Below are positions 1-6,849 of a DNA stretch of 7,160 nucleotides, piece by piece. This DNA comes from UBA9926 sp964524295 (GTDB lineage: Bacteria > Pseudomonadota > Gammaproteobacteria > Pseudomonadales > Azotimanducaceae): contig CAZGCW010000200.1 of the NCBI GenBank assembly GCA_964524295.1, forward strand, positions 1-7,160. Direction: 5' to 3'. Made by a program: the position numbers and the translations under genes. Below the pieces are notes generated by a model. The model searched no databases. It was given only the letters and a program-made list of their open reading frames with translations, and was not told the DNA's origin. Within the stretch, counting starts at the first letter, position 1; every line of letters starts with the position of its first letter.

Positions 1-188
1 AACTGGGTACCTGGCATGAATTTCCATTTGCTGTTCAGGATGACACTAACCTGATCGTCGTCCTGCGTCAGGAAGCCACTGATGGCTTGATTAGAGATAA
101 TGTAATTCAGGACGAGGCCCAAAGCCCGGACCTGGATAAAAAAGATCTGTTGATGCGATCGAATGTCCTGTTCCAATTTGAGGTCTGA
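1..188 (+). CDS. Ureidoglycolate lyase/cupin-like protein, C-terminal part only
   Basis: An open frame enters from the left edge (first full codon at 3) and stops with TGA at 186-188, giving 61 residues of a C-terminus. The stretch LGTWHEFPFAVQDDTN followed by LIVVLRQ resembles the end of the ureidoglycolate lyase (AllA, PF04115) cupin-like family. There a G-x-WH motif precedes a hydrophobic strand that usually ends in VDR. Here that strand ends VLRQ, so it is not a canonical AllA. After it comes a charged tail (DEAQSPDLDKKD) and the end FQFEV. Nothing in the window points to purine or allantoin breakdown, so a different small-molecule role is likely. The next gene starts 51 bases downstream on the same strand, probably in the same operon. 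The start and most of the protein lie outside the window. The family call rests on a short motif and is tentative. Confidence 0.5.
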   Translation, partial: LGTWHEFPFAVQDDTNLIVVLRQEATDGLIRDNVIQDEAQSPDLDKKDLLMRSNVLFQFEV

Positions 189-239
189 ATAAACTCACTG
201 CCTCCAATCAGAGGCTAAGCGCTGTAGGGGAGCAAGCAT

Positions 240-1124
240 ATGGACAAAAAGTTGGATAGGCGTTCCCTGCTAATCGGTGCTGGCGCCGCAACCGTTGCCA
301 CAGCCGCGGCAGCGTTCAGTCCCGAGCCGGTGCTTGCAGCGGATAAACCAAGGGAACCTCTGGATTTTTCTAATGACAGGGATAATGTTCGAGCCTATGC
401 TAAATTGGCGGGCACGGTAGAGGATGGCCAGGTTCATTACTGGTATCGTGGCACGATCTTTGGTGTTACTCCGGATGCAACTAAAGCCATGATCGGATTC
501 ACTGGTTTACTGAAGATGATCTGGAAAAACCTTGGCAATGGAAGTTTTCATTATCGTAACTATGACCTGGGATACTTTACAGAACCCAACAGTGATGTAC
601 GGATCGAAGAGTTTACCAATCCATTTACCGGCAAAATTAATAGACCCATTGATATCAAAGGCGGACCTTTCGATGTCGTGATCGCCCCGCGCCAATATGA
701 GTGGACACGCTCTGGGGACGATATCTGGTTTGCAGAAGCAAAGCATTTTAAGTTCCAGAATAAACTCTCGCCGGAAGAATGGCCGTTGGCATCAACCGGG
801 GAGACCTTGAACATGCTTTACCTGGATGGGTTTCATGGCAAGGTATCGGACCTGGAAAACCCGGACCTGGTAAGCGCCCCGGCGGATTTGGGTATTCACC
901 ATGTCAATCCGTGGTATCCGTTTTTTTTGATGGGTCAGCAATCCGGGGTTAACTACTGGCACGGTCGAGGTAAGAAAATAGTTGATGAGTCAGATGTTTC
1001 ACCGGAAGTGCTTGCTTATGCCAATGAGAAAATACCCGATTTTATCAATTCTGGTCCACCGTGGGTATCAAGAACTGACAGTTACCTTGATTATAAGACG
1101 CACCGCAAACCGGTTCTTGACTAA
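240..1124 (+). CDS. Tat-exported DUF1838 family protein
   Basis: The 294-residue protein begins with a twin-arginine signal: DRRSLLIG at residues 6-13, an alanine-rich hydrophobic core to about 25, and a likely signal-peptidase site near VLAAD (32-35). The mature protein is therefore expected in the periplasm, exported folded. The mature part fits DUF1838 (PF08894): an early HYWYRGTIFG segment (66-75), an R-N-Y-DLGYF segment (106-113), NPFTGK (127-132), and a conserved-looking C-terminal block NPWYPFFLMGQQSG (223-236) followed by a YWHGRGKK segment. The family has no established biochemical function that I know of, and no classical catalytic motif is visible. The ATG start is supported by an AGGGGAG ribosome site at 226-232, seven bases upstream. 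An alpha/beta-fold gene follows 41 bases downstream. Tat export often goes with a cofactor, but other Tat substrates simply fold before export, so no cofactor can be assigned. Family assignment is fairly secure; function is unknown. Confidence 0.8.
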   Translation: MDKKLDRRSLLIGAGAATVATAAAAFSPEPVLAADKPREPLDFSNDRDNVRAYAKLAGTVEDGQVHYWYRGTIFGVTPDATKAMIGFTGLLKMIWKNLGNGSFHYRNYDLGYFTEPNSDVRIEEFTNPFTGKINRPIDIKGGPFDVVIAPRQYEWTRSGDDIWFAEAKHFKFQNKLSPEEWPLASTGETLNMLYLDGFHGKVSDLENPDLVSAPADLGIHHVNPWYPFFLMGQQSGVNYWHGRGKKIVDESDVSPEVLAYANEKIPDFINSGPPWVSRTDSYLDYKTHRKPVLD

Positions 1125-1165
1125 CCATTAGCATCCGTTGTTTTAGCCAGTCGAAAGAGGGAATC

Positions 1166-1954
1166 ATGCATAAAGCCTATATTGATACAACCGTTGGCCA
1201 ACTTCACTACCGTATCGGTGGCGAGGGCAAACCTTTATTGTTGATTCATCAGGATCCCCAGTCATCACTGCAGTATGCGCATACTTTCTCGAGATTTATT
1301 GATGCCGGCCTGCAGGTCATAGCGCCTGATGTGCCGGGATATGGCATGTCAGATGCGCCTGAAAATCCGCTTAGCGTCTCAGAATATGCGACTGTGTTTA
1401 AGCAGTTTCTCGATCACCTGGGCGTTGAAAAGGCAGTTGTAGTTGGTCATCACACCGGTGCATCCATGGCTTGCCAACTGGCTTACCTGTTCCCGGAGCG
1501 TGTGAGCCGACTCGTGTTGCATGGTCTGCCCTGGTATACCCAGGAAGAGCGTGAAGAAAGACTGGCGCGACCCCACATGGACTTTTCTGCCAAGCCGGAT
1601 GGCGCCCATTTAGCGAGTCTCTGGGATTTAATCGGTAAGATGTCCAGAGGCGTATCGACGCTGGAATCATCGCATATGGCTGCTTTTCATACTCTCTGGG
1701 CGGAGGATAAGCACTGGTATGCACACCATGCCGCGTTTAGTTACGATATTACACCAGCATTGAAAGCGATTCGAATGCCAACACTGCATGTCACTAACAC
1801 AGGGGATATTCTTCATTTCGTGGCCGAGCGCATGGCTCAATTGCGGCCCGATTTTGAATTCGTAGAACTTGACGGTGGCACTTCATATATTATACGTGAC
1901 GAGCCGGACCTTTGGGTTGAAGCCATTCTGGAATTTGTCATAGCGACGAATTAA
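1166..1954 (+). CDS. Alpha/beta-hydrolase-fold protein with altered catalytic triad
   Basis: This 262-residue protein has the full layout of a single-domain alpha/beta hydrolase. There is an oxyanion-loop segment LLLIHQDPQSS (24-34), APDVPGYGMSD (53-63), the nucleophile elbow VVVGHHTGASMA (91-102), PERVSRLVLHG, a lid region of about 130-185, the acid strand LHVTNTGD (D214), and a C-terminal helix. The elbow reads G-H-H-T-G, so His96 occupies the place of the usual serine, aspartate or cysteine. The usual catalytic histidine, in a GGH motif, is Thr239 in DGGTSYI. Only the acid D214 is retained. I recall HQ-x-P-x-S plus GHHTGA proteins as a recurring bacterial subfamily, which argues against decay. 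The role may be non-hydrolytic, such as a lyase, isomerase or cofactor-free oxygenase type, but this is inference. No signal peptide is seen, so it is probably cytoplasmic. AAGAGG at 1155-1160 precedes the ATG. The gene ends 12 bases from the convergent decarboxylase gene. Confidence 0.85.
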   Translation: MHKAYIDTTVGQLHYRIGGEGKPLLLIHQDPQSSLQYAHTFSRFIDAGLQVIAPDVPGYGMSDAPENPLSVSEYATVFKQFLDHLGVEKAVVVGHHTGASMACQLAYLFPERVSRLVLHGLPWYTQEEREERLARPHMDFSAKPDGAHLASLWDLIGKMSRGVSTLESSHMAAFHTLWAEDKHWYAHHAAFSYDITPALKAIRMPTLHVTNTGDILHFVAERMAQLRPDFEFVELDGGTSYIIRDEPDLWVEAILEFVIATN

Positions 1955-1966
1955 TTCTCCAGTGGG

Positions 1967-3472
1967 CTAGGACTTCCAGTTATTAATCAGATCGCCCCAC
2001 TTGTTGTTAATGTGTGACAGGATGTCGGGCTTCTCAGCAAGTAGGCACTCACGATTCATTCTGGCATAAACTTCCGGGCCACCTTCATCCGGCCCCTTTC
2101 GGGTTGCATCAATGACAACCCTGCTACCTGAGCCACGTGTGGGTGAGCTGGGATCTCCACCCATTGCGCCGGCTTTTTCGATGATTTCGGTTGCCTGGTG
2201 AGGCTGCCAGCGTGCGCCTACTGTATGCATTACCTCAGTAAAATTGTGAACATCCACATCTTCATCGACGACAATGGCAATTTTTGCGATTTTTAATGAA
2301 GTGGCAATTTCTCGTCCGATTGTAATGGCATCACCGGCCCTTGTTTTCCTGATACGAATGAAACAGTACCCTGGCGTCTGTAGTGGAAAGTGGACACTGA
2401 GCACATTAGGAAATCGCTGTCGATAGTTTAAATTTGAGGTCATCTCAAGTGGTGCAGTGAGAAAACCGCGATGGATGCCTGTAAAATTATTGATGAAAAT
2501 AGGGTTTTTTCGATGGGTTACCGCAGTGACATTCATATAGAAGTTTTCTGGTTTGTACTCCCCTATATAGCCGTACATTTCTCCGAATGGGCCTTCGGGT
2601 TCGAAATCAAAAGGGATTTCTCCTTCTATCACCATTTCAACATTGGCAGGAACTCGTAATTCGCTGGTTTCGCATTTGACCACTTCGACAGGGCGGCCAA
2701 GAAAACCACCGGCGACTTTTAGTTCATCTTGCCCAAGACGAGTCGTCTTGGAACTGCTCATGGCAAAGACAATAGGGTCGGCACCAATTACGACGGCTGC
2801 TCTGGCAAAGGGTTCTCCTCGGTCTTTCATGTCCATCAAGAATGTCCAGCCGTGTTGATTGCGCTCTGGGTTGACACTGATCTTTCTGGGCCCTTTTACC
2901 TGGCATCGATAAGTACCCACGTTTCGGCCGTATTCAGGGGCTTCCAGTATGACATTGCCGGTGTTGATATAGGCACCACCATCGGCTGGGTTAGTTTTGA
3001 TGAAAGGGAATTGCAGGAGATCAATGGCATCGTCGAGCAAAGTCACTTCCTTGCAGGGCGCGTTCTGTCTTGAGACCTCTGTCGGTTCCAGCGCAGGCCA
3101 TTGACCGTCTTTGTCTACCAGGGTTTCCAGTTGCTCGAGGGTAGATTTGTAAAGTTGGCGTTGGTCATAACCATGGGCATCAACACCGAATGCCAGTGGT
3201 TCATACTGCCAGCGCCCCCAGGGATTGCCGATCACTGGGCCATCCATCCAGCGCCCGCCTGTTTTTATATGATTGAAGGAAACAACCGGGGCCTCGCTCC
3301 AACCGACCTTGTCAATTAACTGATACATGAAGCCGGTTGCTTCATAGGCATCCTGGTCCACTTTATCAACATGAAGCACCTGGCCGAGGTGATCCACCGC
3401 TTCTAGATACTCTCGCAATGAGCCAAAGGGACCGGACAGTTGATTAGCTTTGTTATGGTCTGAATCTGCCAC
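1967..3472 (-). CDS. UbiD family prenylated-FMN-dependent decarboxylase
   Basis: The 501 residues match the length and order of UbiD-family decarboxylases, which use prenylated FMN to (de)carboxylate aromatic or alpha,beta-unsaturated acids in the cytoplasm. By motif and spacing to Aspergillus niger Fdc1, as I recall its numbering, the key residues are all present. N184, H207 and E250 match the metal and cofactor phosphate site. R189 (in GTYRCQ) and E293/E298 (in EGPFGE) match the catalytic Arg-Glu-Glu set. VKCET near 265-269 and the 320-380 core also fit. The start is GTG, supported by GGAG six bases upstream. The gene lies 17 bases downstream of the membrane-protein gene, so the two are probably cotranscribed. 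UbiD itself acts in ubiquinone synthesis, but this catabolic-looking setting suggests a decarboxylase for a specific aromatic or unsaturated acid. Substrate is not predictable from sequence. No ubiX partner, which would make the cofactor, is in the window. Confidence 0.93.
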   Translation of the reverse strand: MADSDHNKANQLSGPFGSLREYLEAVDHLGQVLHVDKVDQDAYEATGFMYQLIDKVGWSEAPVVSFNHIKTGGRWMDGPVIGNPWGRWQYEPLAFGVDAHGYDQRQLYKSTLEQLETLVDKDGQWPALEPTEVSRQNAPCKEVTLLDDAIDLLQFPFIKTNPADGGAYINTGNVILEAPEYGRNVGTYRCQVKGPRKISVNPERNQHGWTFLMDMKDRGEPFARAAVVIGADPIVFAMSSSKTTRLGQDELKVAGGFLGRPVEVVKCETSELRVPANVEMVIEGEIPFDFEPEGPFGEMYGYIGEYKPENFYMNVTAVTHRKNPIFINNFTGIHRGFLTAPLEMTSNLNYRQRFPNVLSVHFPLQTPGYCFIRIRKTRAGDAITIGREIATSLKIAKIAIVVDEDVDVHNFTEVMHTVGARWQPHQATEIIEKAGAMGGDPSSPTRGSGSRVVIDATRKGPDEGGPEVYARMNRECLLAEKPDILSHINNKWGDLINNWKS

Positions 3473-3478
3473 CTTGGA

Positions 3479-3482
3479 CTCC
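3479..3482 (-). promoter_or_regulatory. Ribosome binding site fixing the GTG start of the UbiD-type gene
   Basis: On the minus strand GGAG lies six bases before the GTG codon at 3472-3470. The first internal ATG falls dozens of codons into conserved sequence, so this site decides in favour of the GTG start. It lies in the 17-base gap after the membrane-protein stop codon. Confidence 0.6.
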
Positions 3483-3489
3483 GAACGTG

Positions 3490-4161
3490 TTAAAAGGGTT
3501 TAACCTCTCCTAGAAAGGCCATTAATACCACCAGCAGCCAAATAAGAAAGGCTGCACGATTGGCGGTGCCGTTGATTTCAACCAGCATTTTTTCGCCTCT
3601 AACTCGACTATCGCCTCCAGCCAGGACCAGGTCAAATGCACCTTGCCAGCGAATCGCGATTCTGCGTATCCATACCCCGTTTAATAAGATGGCGGCAAAC
3701 AGGATGATCTTTACTGCAAGCCACTTATGCGCGATAAACTCCCCCGTGAGCAGGCAGTATGTGCCAAAGGCTGCCATGCCTGCAATGACAATATAGCGGA
3801 TGCTCATATCAAGGCGTTGCAGACGGGCTCCTTTTGGCGTCCCTTTGTTAAAGTAAACCAGCCAGACCAGACCTAGCCAGGCTAGATCGGCGATCCATAG
3901 CAGCCATAGCCAGAAGCCGGTAATGGGTGAACCATATAGCTGGGCTAGAGTGAAGCCAACCGCGAGTAGTAGCACCAGCGAGCTTCTGGCCGTCATATCA
4001 ACAATGAATCTAAGGTCGCGAACACGAATTCGCTCATCCAGGCTAAGTTCAGAACGGGTGATGTATTTGCCGATATAGTGCACTGCGACATCGCCACCAA
4101 TTGCATAAACAAACAGGAACACATGTATAAAGGCCATTAAAAGGTGAAAGTTAATTGTCAA
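3490..4161 (-). CDS. Six-helix integral membrane protein (DUF2269/CopD-like)
   Basis: The 223-residue protein has about six hydrophobic helices at residues 5-24, 59-76, 82-103, 121-139, 145-165 and 203-218. They are separated by short basic or acidic loops. No enzymatic motif is visible. Histidines in or next to helices (H6, H13, H28, H145) and the overall layout recall small DUF2269/CopD-like membrane proteins, some of which are thought to bind haem or copper. This likeness is weak. The start is TTG at 4161-4159, supported by AGGA eight bases upstream. The first ATG (residue 9) would cut into helix 1. It is the first gene of a minus-strand pair with the UbiD-type decarboxylase, and its promoter overlaps an operator-like dyad. 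A role in uptake, electron transfer or membrane coupling of the pathway is possible. Alternatively it is an unrelated passenger. Confidence 0.75.
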   Translation of the reverse strand: MTINFHLLMAFIHVFLFVYAIGGDVAVHYIGKYITRSELSLDERIRVRDLRFIVDMTARSSLVLLLAVGFTLAQLYGSPITGFWLWLLWIADLAWLGLVWLVYFNKGTPKGARLQRLDMSIRYIVIAGMAAFGTYCLLTGEFIAHKWLAVKIILFAAILLNGVWIRRIAIRWQGAFDLVLAGGDSRVRGEKMLVEINGTANRAAFLIWLLVVLMAFLGEVKPF

Positions 4162-4169
4162 TGAGAGGG

Positions 4170-4173
4170 TCCT
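4170..4173 (-). promoter_or_regulatory. Ribosome binding site supporting a TTG start
   Basis: AGGA on the minus strand lies eight bases before the TTG at 4161-4159. It is the only good Shine-Dalgarno match near the start of the membrane-protein gene and favours TTG over the later ATG. Confidence 0.5.
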
Positions 4174-4202
4174 GTTCCGTCGCTTGGGTTTAATTAGGGG
4201 TA

Positions 4203-4232
4203 TTGAAATTTTTATTTATCAAATGATAAACT
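4203..4232 (+). promoter_or_regulatory. Putative promoter for the dehydrogenase/oxidase operon
   Basis: TTGAAA (4203-4208) and TAAACT (4227-4232) are separated by 18 bases and resemble sigma-70 -35 and -10 boxes. The spacer and the start of the -10 box are filled by the dyad at 4215-4230. Transcription would begin near 4240, leaving a leader of roughly 90 bases before the ATG at 4328. This is a pattern match only. Confidence 0.4.
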
Positions 4233-4242
4233 AAATTTCAGG
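4213..4242 (-). promoter_or_regulatory. Putative divergent promoter for the membrane protein/UbiD operon
   Basis: On the minus strand CTGAAA (4242-4237) and TAAATA (4218-4213) are spaced by 18 bases. This nearly mirrors the plus-strand promoter over the same dyad, so a protein bound there would cover both promoters. The -35 match is good but the -10 box is weak. Confidence 0.35.
4215..4230. promoter_or_regulatory. Operator-like dyad TTTATCA-AA-TGATAAA, copy 1
   Basis: Two seven-base arms, TTTATCA and TGATAAA, form an inverted repeat around AA in the divergent intergenic region. A second copy with the same six-base arms lies at 6907-6920. Size and symmetry fit a dimeric helix-turn-helix repressor such as a TetR- or MarR-family protein; the family is a guess. 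No regulator gene is in the window. An outer pair of arms, TGAAATTT (4204-4211) and AAATTTCA (4233-4240), flanks it almost symmetrically. Confidence 0.65.
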
Positions 4243-4327
4243 CCGGTAAAAGGGTGCTACTCAACACGCAGCAGTGACCAATGTACCCGCCGCCATATTA
4301 ATGTGACACGTATTGAGCGTAAACCTA

Positions 4328-5344
4328 ATGAAAGCCATGCTGCTGCAAGCCCCTTCGGATCTGGTTCAAACAACCGTTGATGACGCCACTGCGGGTACCG
4401 GAGAGGTATTGGTTCAAGTGACCCACTCTGGTGTTTGTGGCACTGATTTAAAGATTTTCCGGGGTGACATTCCCGTGCAGTATCCCAGAATTATGGGCCA
4501 TGAGATGATTGGCAAAATTGTCACCGCTCCTGCTGAGGCTGGCCTAGAAGTAGGTTGTCGGGTTGTTGTCAATCCGGTTTTAAGTTGTGGCCAATGTTTC
4601 TATTGTCAGGCGGATCAGGAAAATTTATGTCCGAGCGGTTTTCTCCTGGGAAGAGATAAGAATGGGGGTTTTGCAGATTATGTCTGTGTGCCCGCTGAGG
4701 CGGTATTTCCACTGCCCAGTCAGATCAGTAGGGTGTGTGCACCGCTACTCCAGGTTATGACGACCTGTCACCATGCCCAGAACCTATCTAACGTTAATAC
4801 CGGTGACACGGTTGTCGTGCTCGGTCTGGGCGTGAGTGGACTGTTGCATGTTCAGCTGGCAAAAGCGAGCGGGGCGTCTTGTGTGATTGGGGTCACGGGG
4901 AGCCCGGTACGACGCTCTATGGCTGAGAAACTGGGCGCGGACGAGACTTTCTCCCCTGCTGAGGACGTGACACAAGAGATTCATAAGTTAACCGGTGGAC
5001 GGGGTGCCGATCTGGTCATTGACTGCGCCGGCTCAATGAATACCTTTCGGCAGGCAATCGAGGTGGCGCGGCTGGGCGGTCGACTGCTTTTGTTCGGCAT
5101 CTATACCGATGAAATTGCCAAGCTGCCATTTTATCAATTGTATTTTAAGGAGCTTATCCTCACCAATGCTCGTGCGGCAAAGGCTGAAGATTTCCCTGCC
5201 TGTATCGACCTGGTGGTTGAAGGCACCATTGATCTTGAATCGATGATCAGTCATGTGTTGCCCCTAGCCGATCTTGAGCAGGCAATCAGCATGCTTGATG
5301 AACGTGATGAAGCCCGCATGAAAATAGTATTGGATCATAGTTAA
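4328..5344 (+). CDS. Zinc-type medium-chain alcohol/polyol dehydrogenase
   Basis: A 338-residue member of the zinc-dependent medium-chain dehydrogenase superfamily, expected to oxidise an alcohol or reduce an aldehyde or ketone in the cytoplasm. Residues are counted from the ATG at 4328. The catalytic zinc site has C37 (GVCGTDL) and H58-E59 (GHE). The structural zinc cysteines are C87, C90, C93 and C101. The Rossmann glycine motif GLGVSG is at 166-171. The usual third catalytic zinc ligand (Glu in EPL or Cys in LLCAG) aligns with Q142 in LLQVMTT. After the second Rossmann strand the NAD-selecting acid is replaced (VTGSPVRR, T190, R195, R196), hinting at NADP(H). An in-frame TTG at 4313 would add five residues, but the MKAMLL start fits the family better; neither has a strong ribosome site. 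The FAD oxidase gene follows after 14 bases, so the two are probably cotranscribed. Substrate unknown. Confidence 0.9.
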   Translation: MKAMLLQAPSDLVQTTVDDATAGTGEVLVQVTHSGVCGTDLKIFRGDIPVQYPRIMGHEMIGKIVTAPAEAGLEVGCRVVVNPVLSCGQCFYCQADQENLCPSGFLLGRDKNGGFADYVCVPAEAVFPLPSQISRVCAPLLQVMTTCHHAQNLSNVNTGDTVVVLGLGVSGLLHVQLAKASGASCVIGVTGSPVRRSMAEKLGADETFSPAEDVTQEIHKLTGGRGADLVIDCAGSMNTFRQAIEVARLGGRLLLFGIYTDEIAKLPFYQLYFKELILTNARAAKAEDFPACIDLVVEGTIDLESMISHVLPLADLEQAISMLDERDEARMKIVLDHS

Positions 5345-5358
5345 CTAAGGTTATTGAG

Positions 5359-6849
5359 ATGAAAAGAAGAAATTTCCTGTATGCCGGACTTTGTGCTGCA
5401 GCGATTGCCCCTTACCCGATTTGGCGACATTACCGTGGTGACAGCAAAACCTTGGCGAGCATTAATGCGGTTTCTAATTTGGGCGGAGAGGTGTCGCTGG
5501 ATGCGACCATTCTTGGTGAACTTGCTAAAAGTATTGGTGGCAGTCTGTTGTTTCCTGGTAGCGACGGCTATGAACAGGCCAGGCAGGTACGTAATCGGAT
5601 GGTCGATAAATATCCAGCCCTGGTAGTTCAGTGTACGGGTAGTGAGGATATTAGTGAGGTGGTTAACTTTGCTCATCACTACCAGTTGTTGACGGCGGTC
5701 AAGTGTGGTGGTCACAATATCGCCGGCAATGGTACCTGTGATGGTGGTATTCTAATTGATTTATCACCGATTCAGGGTGTACAGGTAAACCCGACACGAA
5801 AAACAGCGCGGGTCGCAGGAGGTTCGTTACTGGCCGCTTTGGATGAACAGAGCCAAGCGCATGGATTGGTCACGACAGCCGGTACGGTATCTCATACGGG
5901 AGTTGGCGGCTTAACTCTGGGCGGAGGGTTCGGTCGTTTGGCGCGTCGTTTTGCGCTTTCATCGGATAATGTGCTTGGGGTTGATATAGTCACCGCTGAC
6001 GGGCGTCTCAGGCGTGCGAGTGCGGAAGAAAATGCTGATTTGTATTGGGCGGTTCGAGGGGGTGGTGGTAATTTTGGTATCGTAACGTCTTTTGATTTCC
6101 AACTTCATCCTCTGCCACATCAGGTTGTCGGTGGTGAGATTTATTATCCCTATGACAAAGCCAAAGACGTCATCAGGTTCTACGCAGAATATTGTCAGGA
6201 TATGCCAGATGACCTGTATGTAGACCTGGTGATATTTGCTCCTCCCTTTGGCTTACCTGATGCACTTTATCTTGATGTTTGTTATTCAGGTCCCTTAGAC
6301 AAGGCAGAAGAAGCTCTGGCACCACTCAGGCGAGTCGCTAAACCAATTAAAGATGAAATAAAATTGGTCGACTATGTTGACCTGCAAAAAAGCAGTGATG
6401 ACAGTGACCCAAGAGGTACTGGCCAGCACTTGAAGAGTGGCTTTACAAAAGGGATCAGTACGGCGCTGATCGATGTATTGGTCGAAAACCTGGAATCGAA
6501 CCTGTTCCGCGGTAGTATGGCATTCTTTCAGCAAGCTGGCGGGGCAATTTCTCGAATCGATACGCAGTCGACTGCTTTCCCGCATCGTTATGCAAGCCAT
6601 AATCTAACCATTGGTGCAGTCTGGCCACATGGCGTTGATCCCGAGCCTCATTCAGAATGGGCAGATGCGTATTGGGATAAGGTGAAGGGTTTTACGGATG
6701 GCTTTTACACCAATGATGCCTACAACAAGGACCCGGTTGTGGCTGAGTTAAATTACTTGACCAACCATGATCGCCTGGTGGAGCTAAAGACCCAGTACGA
6801 TCCGAGCAATTTGTTTCGGATCAATACCAATATCAAACCAGCAACCTAG
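5359..6849 (+). CDS. Tat-exported FAD-linked oxidase of the berberine-bridge (BBE) type
   Basis: The 496-residue protein opens with a twin-arginine signal (KRRNFLYAGL, residues 2-11), so the flavoenzyme is probably exported folded with FAD bound. The PCMH-type FAD domain spans about 85-255: CGGHN (116-120) with H119 as the expected 8-alpha-histidyl FAD attachment, GTVSHTGVGGLTLGGGFG (175-192), DNVLGVDIVTADG, and AVRGGGGNFGIVTSF (231-245). The C-terminal BBE domain ends in the typical pattern LKTQYDPSNLFRINTNI. The cysteine that forms the second FAD link in bicovalent members is absent (V177 or S178 in its place), so single covalent attachment is expected. Such enzymes oxidise alcohols, sugars or aromatic-ring substrates and pass electrons to oxygen, giving hydrogen peroxide. 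AAGG (5347-5350) lies eight bases before the ATG. It is the second gene after the dehydrogenase. Substrate is unknown; family assignment is strong. Confidence 0.93.
   Translation: MKRRNFLYAGLCAAAIAPYPIWRHYRGDSKTLASINAVSNLGGEVSLDATILGELAKSIGGSLLFPGSDGYEQARQVRNRMVDKYPALVVQCTGSEDISEVVNFAHHYQLLTAVKCGGHNIAGNGTCDGGILIDLSPIQGVQVNPTRKTARVAGGSLLAALDEQSQAHGLVTTAGTVSHTGVGGLTLGGGFGRLARRFALSSDNVLGVDIVTADGRLRRASAEENADLYWAVRGGGGNFGIVTSFDFQLHPLPHQVVGGEIYYPYDKAKDVIRFYAEYCQDMPDDLYVDLVIFAPPFGLPDALYLDVCYSGPLDKAEEALAPLRRVAKPIKDEIKLVDYVDLQKSSDDSDPRGTGQHLKSGFTKGISTALIDVLVENLESNLFRGSMAFFQQAGGAISRIDTQSTAFPHRYASHNLTIGAVWPHGVDPEPHSEWADAYWDKVKGFTDGFYTNDAYNKDPVVAELNYLTNHDRLVELKTQYDPSNLFRINTNIKPAT

Noticed and set aside
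200..215. Small hairpin GCCTC-CAATCA-GAGGC between the first two genes
   Set aside because: Only five base pairs and no T run follows, so it is not a convincing terminator; the genes still look cotranscribed.
1398..1724. 108-residue minus-strand frame inside the alpha/beta-fold gene
   Set aside because: It overlaps the nucleophile elbow and lid coding sequence, is low-complexity and proline-rich, and has no family likeness.
1166..1954. Idea that the alpha/beta-fold gene is a decaying pseudogene because triad residues are missing
   Set aside because: The frame is intact with a good ribosome site, and the remaining fold motifs are well kept, which fits a specialised subfamily better than decay.
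1955..1966. Bidirectional terminator between the convergent genes
   Set aside because: The gap is only 12 bases and shows no stem-loop with T runs.
2729..3073. 114-residue plus-strand frame opposite the UbiD-type gene
   Set aside because: It is antisense to conserved UbiD sequence, with no recognisable motif; a shadow frame.
5341..5715. 124-residue open frame on the minus strand under the FAD oxidase
   Set aside because: It lies wholly opposite a strongly supported coding region with conserved flavin motifs, has no ribosome site or recognisable domain, and is a shadow.
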